Shown: one piece after another, positions 33,097 to 44,764 of the stretch
Layout: each line of letters opens with the position of its first letter
Position numbering within the stretch: position 1 is the stretch's first letter
NCBI GenBank assembly: GCA_030549205.1
Contig: JAUKTV010000003.1
Coordinates: 1,860,001 to 1,924,000 of the forward strand
Source of the DNA: Apiosordaria backusii
Lineage: Eukaryota > Ascomycota > Sordariomycetes > Sordariales > Lasiosphaeriaceae
DNA: 64,000 nt
Direction of reading: 5' to 3'
Position numbers and translations under genes: made by a program
Notes under the pieces: model-generated
What the model was told of the DNA's origin: nothing
What the model saw: the letters and a program-made list of their open reading frames with translations, nothing else
Database searches by the model: none

Positions 33097-36000
33097 TCAA
33101 GCTACGTTCTGCATGTGATCACTCTGAGTACGGCTTCGACGGATGGCTCGGGCCTCATCCAGTGATTTCCCCTCAAACCATCCTGGCCAAAGTCTTTCCG
33201 CTTCTTGTACCGCATCATCATCGTACCATTCCCTTTTCCGAAATTGTGGGTCATGCAAAACCTTGAAAGCATTGAGCTTCCGCCCTCGTCTGGGGTGGCT
33301 GCAAATTCCATCGTGGAGATATTCTGAAATGTCAGAGTCTCGAGAGTCAGAGGTCTGAGATTCCAAGCCAGCTTCCAATTCCGAATTTAATATGGGGCGG
33401 ATTACGACGCCCGGAGATGTAGGGTAAATCTCGCCTTTGACGATGCCCATGGTTATTTTACCGCCGCGAGCGAGCAGCCACCGCCACATACCAAGCGGTA
33501 AGGTTCTATCGTTGGAGTAGAGAACCTCTATGAATGTCCTCCCTATATAATCTTGTTTGTTTATATCAGCGCCGTGCTTGATCAAGAGTCGCATCAGGTT
33601 CATCGCGTGCTGTGAAACCACGCCCCAAACTGAGTGTAGATGCTCTGCCTCGTCAGATTCGCTATACGCCACATGGTGAAGCAATGGGTGCCACCGCCTG
33701 TGACTTCCGTGGGACGGGCGGAATAACCCGTTGGGGTTCGATCCATACTCCAACATCAGTTTATAAACGTCATATGTGTCTTTGGACAGCCTGTCAAATC
33801 GCAAGTCTTCAATTGCGGTTTTCTCGTAAAACCTTTTGGCCACATCTGCACCACTTTTGAGCAAGAGCTCTACCATAGCTAGCGGTGATATGTCATCTGG
33901 GCTACTAACGGCGAAGTGAAGAAGAGGGCACTTAGGATCGCGGTTGAGAAAGTGATCGAGATCACCGCCTTCAGCTGCTTTGGTGATGAGATAGGAGATG
34001 TAGCCAGTCATGCCCGCTGTTACCGCGAAAACTGGAAAAGAAGTATCCGACAGGAGGAATGGTCCAGCACGTAGTCTACCAGGCCACCAATCGCCGAACA
34101 TGAGAGTGGCCTGGCTGTCGATGTCATCCAAGAGGGAAAAGTAGTGCGTAGGTTCACGGAGGGTCTTCTCAATCATTGACGCGTGATATTTGACCTCTTC
34201 CACCCCGTCAAAATCGACGCATAACCGACGGCGAATTGCTTCAGAGAGCTCCCACCAGGCCCTCACAAACTGTAAGACGTAGACATGGCCATTTCCTTTG
34301 GGCTTAAGGCTGTGAGTTGCTGAGGTTCGAGTAGGAGTCGACGTAAATAGTTCATCCCAGAGCTTTTCACCCTCAGATAACAAAAAGTCCCTGGCGGTTC
34401 GGTGGAGCAACTGAACTCTGGCGGTCGCAGGGCTCACAGCTGGAGACCCATCGTAGCGTTGGTATTGCTCGCGAAGTATTCGTGTCGCCGCGGACCTGGA
34501 CTGCTTTCTGCTGTCCAGGTCAGAGTCTGAACGATCTGAGTCGTGTGAAGAGTCTGAATCATCTGGATCGTCTGAAGAATCTGAATCGTCTGAAGAATCT
34601 GAATCATCTGGATCGTGTGGAGAATCTGAATCATCTGGATCGTGTGAAGAGTCTGGGCAGATAATCTCTAGAAAGCATCTGCAACTGGCAAGCAACTGAC
34701 TCTGCAGTCTGTTTGGATCAAGAAAGTCGCTAGTAACGGGCAGAAGTCCTTCAGTCCATGGCGTCGGTTTGCCGGAGAGATGACTGCTTTCTGCCACCTT
34801 AACGATCAAGAAGAGTTCCTGAAGGGTAGGGGGCTTTCGGGCCCTTGAGACTGTTTCCAGCATGAAGTAAGCCTTCTGGCGAAGATGTGGCTCGATTCGT
34901 CGTAACATATGATGATAGAGCTCGTCCATTTCCGTTGGCAGTCCTACTAACGTCGCATAGACATCCTCCATCGTCGCTCCCTCCGACAGGTGTAAATCAA
35001 CGATAGAAACAATGGAGTATACCCAGAGAAAGACACCATGTGCGTTCTGACAAATGAAGTCTATCACATGCTTCAGCTGGTTCTGAGTTGTGACCTTGTC
35101 CTGCCATCTGAACCGGGGGTTTCCATGAAGACGCTCCCAAGTGTAGCTGCGAATGTCCCCTTGAGTGTGTTCGTGAATGTGGACTCGTTGAACACCAATG
35201 AAAAGGTTTTTGAACAAATTCTCCGATCTGCTGGCGAAACACACCTTAAAGGTATTTTGTAACGTGGCTGACTGCGTGTGCCCGCCGGTAGCTAGGCTCT
35301 TGAGAAATGACACAGCCCGTTTGGCGTCGCTCGGGTCCTCCAACTCATCCAACCCATCCAAAATAATAAGTGCTTCAAAGGGATGCTCTGTCTGGGTTTT
35401 GCAGTGCATCAGGATTTGCTCGACTGCGGAAGATTTCCAGAGGTAGGTTTCTTCGGCAGCACCTCCGCCCTGACTCTTGCCTTTGATCTTCTCAACCATT
35501 GGCATGACTTTGGGTATCAACGCCGGCTGTGCTCGAAGGAACTGATACAAGATTCCGCGCAGCATCGGCTGCCATTGTCGCTGTTCCTCGGAGCCCCGAT
35601 TCGTAATAAATAGCCCGATAAGATACCACTCTGGCTGGTGAAGTCGAATAGACTCAATGTTCCTCGGCTCCTTATCTCTTGAGAGGTAAATTTTCGTCCT
35701 CTTGTCGTCCAGCAGAAACCTCATAGTGGTTGATTTTCCAGAGCCTGGCCGCCCTGTTATCCAGAACAAATTCTGGTGCTGATTTCCGGATAGCCATGAC
35801 TTCAAGTCACCATTTGGGCGCATGCTCCCATCCTCTGCTTCACTTGTGGCAGTTGCATTCCAAATCCATTCAGTTGTGTTTGCGTGTCTCACTGGAATAG
35901 CCTCCTTACGCAATGTTGCGAATCGTGCAGACTCCTGGAGGCTATCCATGAAGACTGGACTCAATCAGTTTCTAATCCTACCATAATTACGAAGTGTCAA

Positions 36001-37151
36001 CTTGACTAGACTCACGGTTGAGCTCCTCGTTGATCGGTTCTGTGAGAAGATCCCGAAGACGTCGGATGTGGCGAGTGATTTCCCCCTCAACTTTAATATA
36101 CTCCGGATCGTCTGCAGATGTGAATTTGCACATATCTCTATGATTCCTATTCAACACCCTTTGCCGATCACATTCATGGCCTAGCTCACTAGAGTCGTCG
36201 TCAACCACCTGCGACCCGAAGTTAGTGATCTGAGAACCGTACACCATTCTTGTCATCAGTGACTGGTCAGCAGCCTTACTAACCTTGCCACGAAAGCCAG
36301 GTACATCAACGAGACCTTGGCCTTCCTGAAAAGTACTGGATTCAAACCGGTGCTTCTCAACCATATACTTATATGTTATCTTGAAGCATGTGCGCAGGTT
36401 TGTCAAGATCTCATTGTTTGGGGTAAGATTGCTGATGACCTTATCGTTGTATCCATTCATGGTCACCAGCGCCGCAACTCGTGCCACTTGCCTTCCGAAG
36501 TCCGCGTAGTTCGCGCTTCCTCGATGAGGTGTACCGAAGAATACGATGGCAAAGGTGGAATCGAGGACACTATGCAAGTCCTTGGCCTGTTTGTTCTCAC
36601 GCTCAAGATATGCGGTGTTCAAGGCCTGGAGTGTCGGTTAATACCATTCCGAGAGATGATCGTAGCAGGGAAAGTGACCAAGTGAAGATAACAGAACTCA
36701 CAGCCTTCAAGAGAAGCCCTCCTAGGGAGTGTACAATGAACATCAATGGCCGAGACATGTCCCCTCGGCGCTCCCTCGCGACCTCGTGCAGCAGCTCGTG
36801 GCCATGCCGACTTATGGTGGTGTCATTGACGAGCTTGGTTTTAGCAATTTTTAGAACAAATGAATCATAACCATATGTCATGATGCGAGCATTTTTACAA
36901 TCCGCATTTTTGCTAAGAAGATCCCGTGGCCAAAAGACTGTCGATTGGGTTTCGGTGCTGCTGTGCTTTTGTTTCCCGCCGAGAAGCCTGGAAAACCGAG
37001 CCGCTGTTGTTGAATCGCGACGCCCCTCACCAAAGGTCCATGTCTTCTCAGGATGGCCCTGCAAGCCATGAACAAAAATAATATCCAGTTCCGGTCTTGT
37101 ATTATTTGGCGGTTCGTACAGGACCGTGAAGCCGGTTTGTTGGACGGCCAT
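33097..37151 (-). CDS. NLR-like protein: alpha/beta-hydrolase + NACHT + ankyrin-like (1305 aa, 3 exons)
   Basis: Exons are 37151-36702, 36625-36016 and 35954-33097; introns 36626-36701 and 35955-36015, both GTGAGT..CCAG. An N-terminal SESB-like alpha/beta-hydrolase has IIFVHGLQGHPEKTW, nucleophile-type elbow FIVHSLGGLLLKA (Ser about 140) and VFFGTPHRGS (about 178-187). NACHT NTPase: WITGRPGSGKSTT (Walker A, about 421-429) and ALIILDGLDEL (Walker B, about 548-558). An Asp/Ser repeat tract lies at about 785-835 beyond the NTPase. C-terminal ankyrin-like repeats include PLLHFAVSSPDD, MVELLLKSGADV, VYKLMLEYGSNPNG and LMRLLIKHGADINKQDYIG. Fungal NLRs of this architecture are thought to sense non-self or pathogens and can trigger cell death; that role is inferred. 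No frameshift or stop is seen; all key motifs are intact. Confidence 0.88.
34510..34665. repeat. Tandem Asp/Ser-encoding repeat within the NLR gene
   Basis: Degenerate 15-30-base units of the type TCTGAATCATCTGGATCGTG recur about ten times. They encode a run of DPDDSDS / DDSDSS units in the minus-strand protein. The codon pattern shows slippage-type expansion between folded domains. Confidence 0.85.
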
Positions 37152-38924
37152 GGTGTCGACGCATGCGAAGAGTGCCCTGTGGGACTTTGACTGCTAGTTG
37201 ACAAGTGCTTGAACGGAGAAACACGACCTGAGGGAAAGCGAACGGAGAAAGATGACCCGAAGAAGGCAGCTGTGGCCGAAGCCCAACGCTGCCCAATAAA
37301 TCTACTGTAAGGTCTCTGCCCATACAGTAGGGCAGCCCAGACAAGGCTGGCGGTTACCGTGACTTGTGGCTAAGCTTCATCTGGATTTGGCGGCCTGTGG
37401 CTTCAAATTCCCGACCTCCTAACCACCAACCAGGACCGTAGGCCGCCACCCTGCGACGGCCACCCACGCACAATTACAGCTGTCGGGGCTGTCAAGAAGG
37501 TACCATGCACTTCGGGGTTGACTTGCCAGTGAAAGTTTCCCTTAGACACAACACATGCAAGCGTGCACGCAATGTACTCGTACTCGACTGAGTTGACGGC
37601 CCGCTTCTTCCTATAAAGAGGCCCAGGGGAATTCTGTGGCTTAACACGTTTTCACCTTAGCCCACCGTGCTACCTACATTTTTATTATCTAGGCCTTCAA
37701 CCTTTGGGCCGCCGCCGTTTTTGAAGGCCTAACAAGTACTTGGCCAGTGCAGGAGCCAAGTTCATCATCAACCACAGCAACCACATCAACCACGTCAACC
37801 ACCACAATCACCAGCAACATACCGACAAACCCTACCCTACCTGTGTGCATTGCTTACCCACCAGCCTGTAGAACATACAGTGAGATGAAAGGAATTATCT
37901 CGCAATAAAAAGCTGCACCATATCCATGCCATGCCACGGCTTCAGTTACCTGGCAACTGACAGCTCAGCAGCACCTAGATTCCTTAGAACAATGGCATAC
38001 ATCAAATCCACGCTGTATTTTTACCTCCTTAATAGAATCTCCGTATTTACTTCCCCGAACCCTCACAATGTTGTCCCAGCGAGATACGCACAATGTACCC
38101 AGCACCGGCGTTGCACAAAGCAAACCCCCCATCAACCTGACACAGCCCGTCCACGCTCGCTCCCTTGTCCTTGTTCTCACATTAACAACAAGACTTGGCA
38201 ATGTGACCCGACAGTCTGGAACAACTGGGGTTCGGCTATCTACTCTACCGTACATTAAAGCCGACTTTGTTTGTCCGACTTCCACGGGAACAAAGAGACC
38301 CAAACACTCGGTAACGGTGGCCATAGCTTGATGCGGGTTGCCGACGTCCACTCTATCTATCTACCTACCCAAGGGCTGTGTGAGGTGTGGCTGACTTCAC
38401 ACATCCACACGCTTCATCAAAGATAAGAATAACACATTTATAGCGTGCCCAGAAGGAAAGGGTTGAGACATATTACAACATTACAACATGACATAAAGTA
38501 CATACTAACACAAGAATACAACCTATACAAGGTAAAATAGATATCAAGTAGACAAACGGAAACGCTAGGTCCAGATATCGTAGACAGACTCAAATCGAAA
38601 ACAAAGAAACCCCTTTTCCATCCATCCTATCGTACCTATTACACAACTTCCTCCCTGACGCCAGAGATGGTCTCCATACCCAGGGTTAAGATGGGAAGTA
38701 TACAATTTATCCGTCCCTGTATGTGATAATAACGCCGCCGTGGTTAGCCGATCTTGCTCTTTTTTTGTTTTTTTTTGCTTGATGATAGGTATGAGTGACG
38801 CTAGTTGCTGTGACAAAGTCCCCGAAAAAATCGGTGTGTATGAGCCTTCATTGCCTTTTTATCCGGAGCGATAGAAAATGTTAGAAAATGGGTTTTTGGT
38901 CTTGTGACCGCGATGCCAAAGCCA
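37152..38924. other. Intergenic region upstream of the NLR-like gene
   Basis: About 1.8 kb without a supported gene. A CAACCAC-type simple repeat lies at about 37775-37830 (CAACCACATCAACCACGTCA). A CCTATAAAGAGG TATA-like box sits near 37610. ORFs of about 110-130 codons around 37930-38350 show no family features. Confidence 0.45.
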
Positions 38925-39865
38925 CTAGGCCAAGACGCGAGACCAGAGGATAGGGGGGCTGTATATACGGGAATCAGGACAGAGAGTAAGAGGAGATAGG
39001 GTACGTACAGCAAAGCAAGCGTCAAATCACCATGGATATGCGCCTTCAGCTCGATCTCAATCTCCAAGTTCAGATCCAACCTCAACCTCAGCGGGTTCTT
39101 GCCCCCGCCGCCACCACCCTGTTGTTGCTGCTGCTGCTGCTGCATCATTTGTTGCTGTTGCTGCTGTTGACGATACAGCATCTGTTGCTGCTCACGGTAG
39201 GACGGCTCGTTCTTCCTGCGGCGACCGGCAGGGCGGTCGAGTTGCCTGTTGGCGGCCTCGGCTTCCTCCTGTCGTTGCTTCTTCTTCTTTTGGTCGCGCA
39301 TCCACTTGGGCTGGGGCTTCTCGTCGTCCTTGGGGGTGGGAGGTTGGGAGGAAGCAGGGGTGCTGCTGCGGTCGTCGGCGACGGAGGCGACCTTGCTGCT
39401 GGTCTTGGCGGGGTTGCTCCTCTGTCGCTGGGGCTGGGGTGGGGGGACGACTTCTTCCTCCTCTTCTTCTTCGTCTTCTTCAGAGGGCGCGTCTTCACCG
39501 TCCTGCTCTTCGTCTTCGGAGGGTTGCTCCTCTTCCTCTGCTTCCTCGTCATATGGCTCTTCGCCTTCTTGTTCGTCGCCGTCCTGGTAGTCGTCCCCTA
39601 GGACACCTGCGTCCTCATCATCGGGGTTCTCTTCATCGTAATCTTCCTCGTCGAGGGTCTTGTCTCCAGGTGGCTTGTTGGCCTTAGCATTTTTGACTTC
39701 AGGTTTGTCGGCAGGCTTATCGCCATCAGCAGTCGGAGGCTGAGGGACGCTGGTTGTCTCGGGCTGTCCGGTCTTGTTCTCCTCTTCCTCCTTCTTGGGG
39801 ATCTGCTCGTCGGGCTTTGGAGTCTGCTTTTTCTTGTTACCTTTCTTCATTCTTTTGGAAGGCAT
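38925..39865 (-). CDS. Charged low-complexity protein ending in the LRLRLDLNL...LALL motif (about 296 aa)
   Basis: The N-terminal 250 residues are disordered: Lys-rich start, long Asp/Glu tracts, Pro/Thr/Ser stretch, then poly-Gln and poly-Gly. The C-terminus carries KNPLRLRLDLNLEIEIELKA followed by HIHGDLTLALL, an alternating hydrophobic/charged pattern (amphipathic beta-strand-like) shared almost residue for residue with the gene at 42141. Directly after LAL a donor GTACGT occurs, with branch CTGAT and acceptor ATACAG 50 nt later (intron 38959-39008), giving 296 residues. Without splicing the ORF runs on to 38801 (354 aa) through a sequence that does not resemble the family. The function is unknown. 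It is divergently oriented to the 40648 gene. Confidence 0.7.
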
Positions 39866-40647
39866 AGTAGCGACTGAATGGTGAGAGAACTTACGGATGA
39901 CATGGCTGCGGGCTGGTCTTACTCAAGTCAATGTGTATGTGCTGCTTGTAGTGGAGATACTGGGATAAAGCTTGAACGGAAGATAAAAAATATCTGCAAA
40001 GTTTGGACGAGAGGATAGGTAATACTTGTGGTGTCTAGTGATGATGAGGTTTAAAAGAGTTCCTTTCAACCAAGGCCGTTCCAAGGATCGATCAAGGGTC
40101 CAGGAGAGACCCCTATGCATCATAGCTCCGGGAAACGACCAAAAACATGATTTGGGGTGTCGGGTGACGACATAGGGGGGTAGGCCGAACAAGGTGCTTT
40201 TGGTGCGCAAAAAGAAGGCATGATGATTGCAACATCGAGGGCATCGTGTTAAGGCCTATGACATCGATGTGCATGGGAGCTGCTTAACCGCTGCACTAAT
40301 CGAACGTTGAGGAAGAAACAAGCTTTTCAGCAAGCCAGGATAGGCCAGCTTCGGCTGCATACATAGTGTAGGGTGACACTGTTCTGCCAAGAAGAGGAGA
40401 AAGGAGGGGGTGAGCGCAAGAATAGCCTCGTCCGTACTAACGGCCGCCCGGAGAAACGGTGAGTGTAAGATCTTGGGTATATGACGAAGCCGTGTTCATC
40501 TTTCCACTGGGCAGATGAAGTTGAAGTACATACCTATGAGATGTTGAACGAGATTGAGACACACCAGACGTACAGACTCCCATATTTTCGTACCATCACT
40601 ACCCTTTCCCAAGCACGCAATACGAAGCATATCAGGCTACAGAGACG
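39866..40647. other. Divergent promoter region
   Basis: 782 bp between the 39865 (-) and 40648 (+) starts. No supported ORF, RNA gene or repeat. Confidence 0.5.
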
Positions 40648-41401
40648 ATGGTCGTGGGCTTGTTGATCATAGCGGGGATCCCCACGACGATAGGGGTCTG
40701 CGAAGCCTTGAGCGCGCAAAAGAAGCAGAATGAAGCGGCAAAAGAGAAGGCCAAGTTCCGTATGACGGTCACCGTTTCTCTCGACGAGGATGGCCCGGTC
40801 GAGTGTTTCTGCGTTTTGAAGAACGGCATGGTGAGTTGTCTGGGGATCCTGGATGACATCAACAAACCGGAAGAAACTCCGTTCGACTGACATCCTTTGG
40901 CAGTTGTGGATCGATCACTCGTCCTTTCCAGTGCCAGGCCACAAGTTCTTTGGGTACTTTTTTACGTATCCGTCTGAAGAGCAGCACCTGGGCATGGTGA
41001 GCACCATCGCCGACGACCCGCCCATGCTCAACTGGATATATGTCGATAAAGACACCAACTTGGTGCGCCACGGAGGACGGCAGGCCACGCTGGGACACAC
41101 CATCGGACCATGGTATTGGACGAGTGATGAGAAGTGGCTGACGCTGCAGGGTGACGCGGCCCGCTTTGTGGCCGTTCAGATGGAAAACAAGAAATGGGCC
41201 ATCGCGTGGGATCGCGATGGGTGTATTTCCGGGGAGGATGTGAGTGACAGCGAGGATGAAAGTGAGAGTGAGAGTGAAACGGAGGAGCAGGAAGGGGGTG
41301 TGCTGAACAGACACCGTTCGCGCCAGTGGGTCCCTGTGTTGCTGCACCGAAAACTGCAGTTGGGAATGGAGAGCCGTTATGTCAAGGGTGCGAATGGGTA
41401 G
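40648..41401 (+). CDS. Conserved fungal protein of unknown function with N-terminal membrane segment (226 aa, 2 exons)
   Basis: Exons are 40648-40830 and 40904-41401; the 73-nt intron is GTGAGT..GGCAG in phase 0. The N-terminus MVVGLLIIAGIPTTIGVCEA is hydrophobic (signal anchor), followed by a charged linker KKQNEAAKEKAKF. The core VECFCVLKNGM-LWIDH, GYFFTYPSEEQHLGMVSTI, DDPPMLNWIYVDKDT, RHGGR, GPWYWTSDEKWLTLQG belongs, as I recall it, to a family widespread in filamentous ascomycetes with no assigned function. The C-terminus has an Asp/Glu/Ser tract (SDSEDESESESETEEQE). It sits between the two LALL-motif genes, but no shared domain with them is visible. Confidence 0.8.
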
Positions 41402-42140
41402 GGGAAACGTGGAGGCGTGTGGAGGAAGCCGCGGGTGGTGTGCGTGAGAATGACGTTAGTTGACAGTACACTAGCGATCGTCGGGGAGAGATCAGGAAGA
41501 TGGACTTGGATGAACTTTTGTGGGTGAGGTGTGAATGCATGTTTCATGTGGGCCGGGATGATGTGCTCGGGAGGGTGCCCTTGGCGTGCCATTGGCCTCA
41601 GGTGTTCACTTGAGTGCGCTGCGCAGTGTACCAGGGGGTCCGGGTTCGCATTCTCGGCGCTGTACATAATTTAGTGAGCATCTCTTTATGCAGCCAAACA
41701 GGGGCTAGATTAACACACCCCCATTCTCTGTGATTCATCCTCGCTTGCCCAGAACCACGAATTATGGTGCCACCCCCGTGACCATTGGACAAGAGACAGC
41801 CGTACTGCCTGTAGTGTACAGTACGCCGTCGGCTAGCGGAGGCGTGCTGTAGCGGCTATGTACTGTAAGGCCTGGTGTCGGAGATTTTCTGCTGGAGTCG
41901 TCAGAACGAGGTTGCTCCTTCGAGGCCGATGACTTCATTGCTCACCCGTCCGATGGAATCCTGTTTTGGACACAAAGGGTTCTGAAGATGCCGCCGTTTA
42001 TAAGTGCCCATCTCAGAGTCCCTAGGACCCTTAAGATGCATCCCACCGCTCAACTTCTCCAGAAAGCAATCTGATCAGCAAGACCCTGAATCGAACCCTT
42101 CTCACAGCACCTCATCGCAACACCCATCACAACATCCACA
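41402..42140. other. Intergenic region
   Basis: 3' side of the 40648 gene and promoter of the 42141 gene. No supported feature. Confidence 0.5.
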
Positions 42141-42512
42141 ATGTCTTCCAGAAGCGGCTCAGAAAGCAAGAAGCCCAAGCGCCAGCCGAAGAACCAGGTC
42201 TACGAGTCTGAGGGTGAGGAGTCCGAGGACTATGCTCCTCCCCCACGGAGACGCGGAAAGCGCCAGCAGCAGCAGGGCGGCGGCGGTCCCCTTGACAGCC
42301 TTGCGCTCGACAACGTCGGACAAACAGCAGGCGGCCTGGTCAACAGCGCAACTGGTGTGCTGGGTGGTGTAGCTGGCAATGCCGTCAACCAACAAGGAGG
42401 CGGCGGCAGCGGCAAGAGCGACACTTTGAGGCTTCGTCTTGACCTCAACCTCGATATTGAGATTACTCTCAAGGCTAAGATCCATGGTGATCTTGAGCTT
42501 GCTCTCTTGTAA
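42141..42512 (+). CDS. Small protein with Gly-rich middle and C-terminal LRLRLDLNL...LALL motif (123 aa)
   Basis: MSSRSGSESKKPKRQPKNQV starts a basic head, followed by an acidic patch, Arg/Gln-rich and Gly-rich stretches and a small-residue hydrophobic segment (QTAGGLVNSATGVLGGVAGN). The end is SDTLRLRLDLNLDIEITLKA then KIHGDLELALL, the same motif as the 38925-39865 protein. The ORF stops directly after LALL, but TTGTAAGT also contains a strong donor at exactly the codon position used in the paralogue. A spliced form with a few extra residues is therefore possible (acceptors near 42592 or 42631). No known function; the motif may form a membrane-binding or self-assembling strand (inference). 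Confidence 0.7.
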   Translation: MSSRSGSESKKPKRQPKNQVYESEGEESEDYAPPPRRRGKRQQQQGGGGPLDSLALDNVGQTAGGLVNSATGVLGGVAGNAVNQQGGGGSGKSDTLRLRLDLNLDIEITLKAKIHGDLELALL

Positions 42513-44764
42513 GTTACCTTTTTCTTTTATCTTGCACTCTTTACCTTCCCACCCCCGTTCCCCTTGCCCTCCCCCTCGCTCCCCCGATCAAGTGAATGGC
42601 GCACACGACAACCACGGCGACTGTGTTTTAGTTAGCTTCGAGAGTCGGATGCATCACCTACTTGTTTACTTCATCTCTCATTCCGTCATGTTTCTTACCT
42701 AAGGCTAAAGGTCCATGTAGAGAGACATAAGCAAGTTACGCCCTCCCATGTGGAGGACGATCAGCATGCTGCGGTTCAGACAGACCATGCTTCGATGAGA
42801 TGATGATGATGATGGATGATGCGCCTCCGCTTGATTGCACACTGTTACACGTCAACGCAAGACAGAAAGACATGGGGCTAATTCCTTAGGAACTGAAGCA
42901 ACTAAACTTTCGGGTACTAAGCTCTCATGAGCTTTTCTCATCAGGTGCATTTCAGGGCTGGTTTGGGCTATTTCATGTTGGTTGGCGAACGGAGCAGTTG
43001 TTTTGAAGGGTTTTGTTGGTTATTGATCTTTTGTATACTATCTTCATCTTAATAATTGTATTAGATATGCTTCGGGATTTTGGTGTATCTGTTGTTCTAT
43101 CTTGATGAGTCTTGTTGCTCTGTGAGGTTTGACGAAGCTTTTGCCCAGCGCATTCCCGCTGAATGTGGCCAGTGCTCAATGGCAAGGTGCCACGGACCAG
43201 ATTGATTATAGCGGGTACCTTAGGTTCTGTGCCACTGTTGACCTGTGCTTTTTAGCGGGTGCTCGCAGCTGTCATGCAGCGAGACTCCACGAACCTGGGA
43301 GACAACAATTTACAATGCATCGGTTTCTGCGTCGCAAATTGCACTCTTAACAGCTTCTTTTGTTCCTGACATGATCTCCTGCGAGGCCACTTCTCACGAT
43401 TTTGAAAAACAAGTATTCGAAATCTACGACAATTAAATCGACTTGGCCTGAAAACGGGACGTCCTCGGACATTCGACCAGCATGCATATGCTGTCCTTCA
43501 GTGGCGCGTTTCGGAATCGCTCAACGTCATGACGCACGACGAGATGACGAGCTCTGCTTTTCCCCGTATTATACTCTCCTCTCCGATATCTGGACGGATC
43601 GAAGATAAACTCAGACATATAGTGTATACAACGACGAACACTCATCCCGCTCCTTCTCGTTACAACCTCATTGCGGCACTGCTCAATCTCAATAATAATA
43701 TTGCTGTTATGCCGGCGCCAGGAACGGCTGTTACATACTCTAACACGGCTTTGCCCCTTCGTCGCACCGCAGGCGTCAGAGTCGCTGGCTTCCAAGATCT
43801 CGAGTCACTTCCAAGGCGGCCCGACTCGGCCTCGGCCGTGAATGCTATTGTAGCATCATCTGGGGTTCAACATGGCCAAGACCGTATATGCTGGTTCTCC
43901 GTTCATGATCTCCAAAAAAACCGCAGTTTGCTAAACGCTAACGACGCAGAAAGCTGCATGCCAAAAGAGCCAGCATCTTGATGACCTCGCTTCCAACTCC
44001 AAGCCTTGCCTTGCTTGCTTCAAAACAGGCAGTGGTGCAGAAACCGGTTTTCAACCGGCCCCGGCAACTGACGAATCCTGTGGCGGCTGCAGTTCACGAC
44101 GAGTCCGTTGATGTTTCAGTTCGGCCCGTCTATTGTTCTGCTCGAATGTCTCAGTCTCGCTCGGTCGGATCTTGATATACACTAGGTACATATTTTGGTC
44201 CGAAGCTAACCAGTTCATCGCCAAGCCAGGGCATGCAGCCACATCCCAGCACGACAACAACAACAACACCAAGCATCATGGCATCGTTCTGCTTGTCTTC
44301 GCGTAGGACTCCTACCAAAGTCGACCAACTCACGATATGTGCATGGGATATCCCAACTGGTCGTTCCGATCGCTTACCAGGTGCAGAAATGCAGTCGGCT
44401 ACCATCGCCTCTGGTTCAGCTCTGTGCTGGCCTCGACTTTGCGAGGGTCGAGACCCCTGCATCTGGCAGCTCAAGAATTTACCCTGTCCGATGACGTCAC
44501 TCACCCCTCCTTTTCAACTTCACGCCCACACACACCCAACACCTTCATGCATCTCGGCTGGTCGAATGCTCTGGAACCGGCCTGAACTGCCTCAGCGAGG
44601 GGTTTCAAGGCTTTCATCCCAAGACCCTTTGCATTTTGTTTGCGGAGACTGCAATCCGACCCGATACTAGCAACTCCCAACACTTGCAGATTCCTACCTA
44701 GGTTGATCTTTTAGAGAGTGAAGCATAGGATCCAGAACTCTTGAAAAGGAAGCGCACAAGAATC
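42513..44764. other. Non-coding spacer
   Basis: About 2.2 kb. A GAT microsatellite lies at about 42795-42825. ORFs of 60-150 codons (for example 43529-43981 +) have no recognisable features and normal spacer composition. I see no tRNA, transposon or other structured element. Confidence 0.45.

Noticed and set aside
32796..33266. 156-codon ORF over the chitinase relic and the NLR 3' end
   Set aside because: Its first 25 codons are the second-frame part of the relic; the rest has no similarity and overlaps the NLR coding strand antisense.
37775..37830. Possible CRISPR-like or regular array from CAACCAC repeats
   Set aside because: Short degenerate simple-sequence repeats without spacers, in a eukaryotic genome.
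38801..38924. Extension of the LALL-motif protein to 354 residues
   Set aside because: The extra tail begins exactly at a canonical donor and resembles intronic/UTR sequence; a 50-nt intron with branch and acceptor is a better model, though unproven.
43529..43981. 150-codon ORF in the 42.5-44.7 kb spacer
   Set aside because: No motif, no signal or membrane segment, spacer-like composition; kept only as non-coding.
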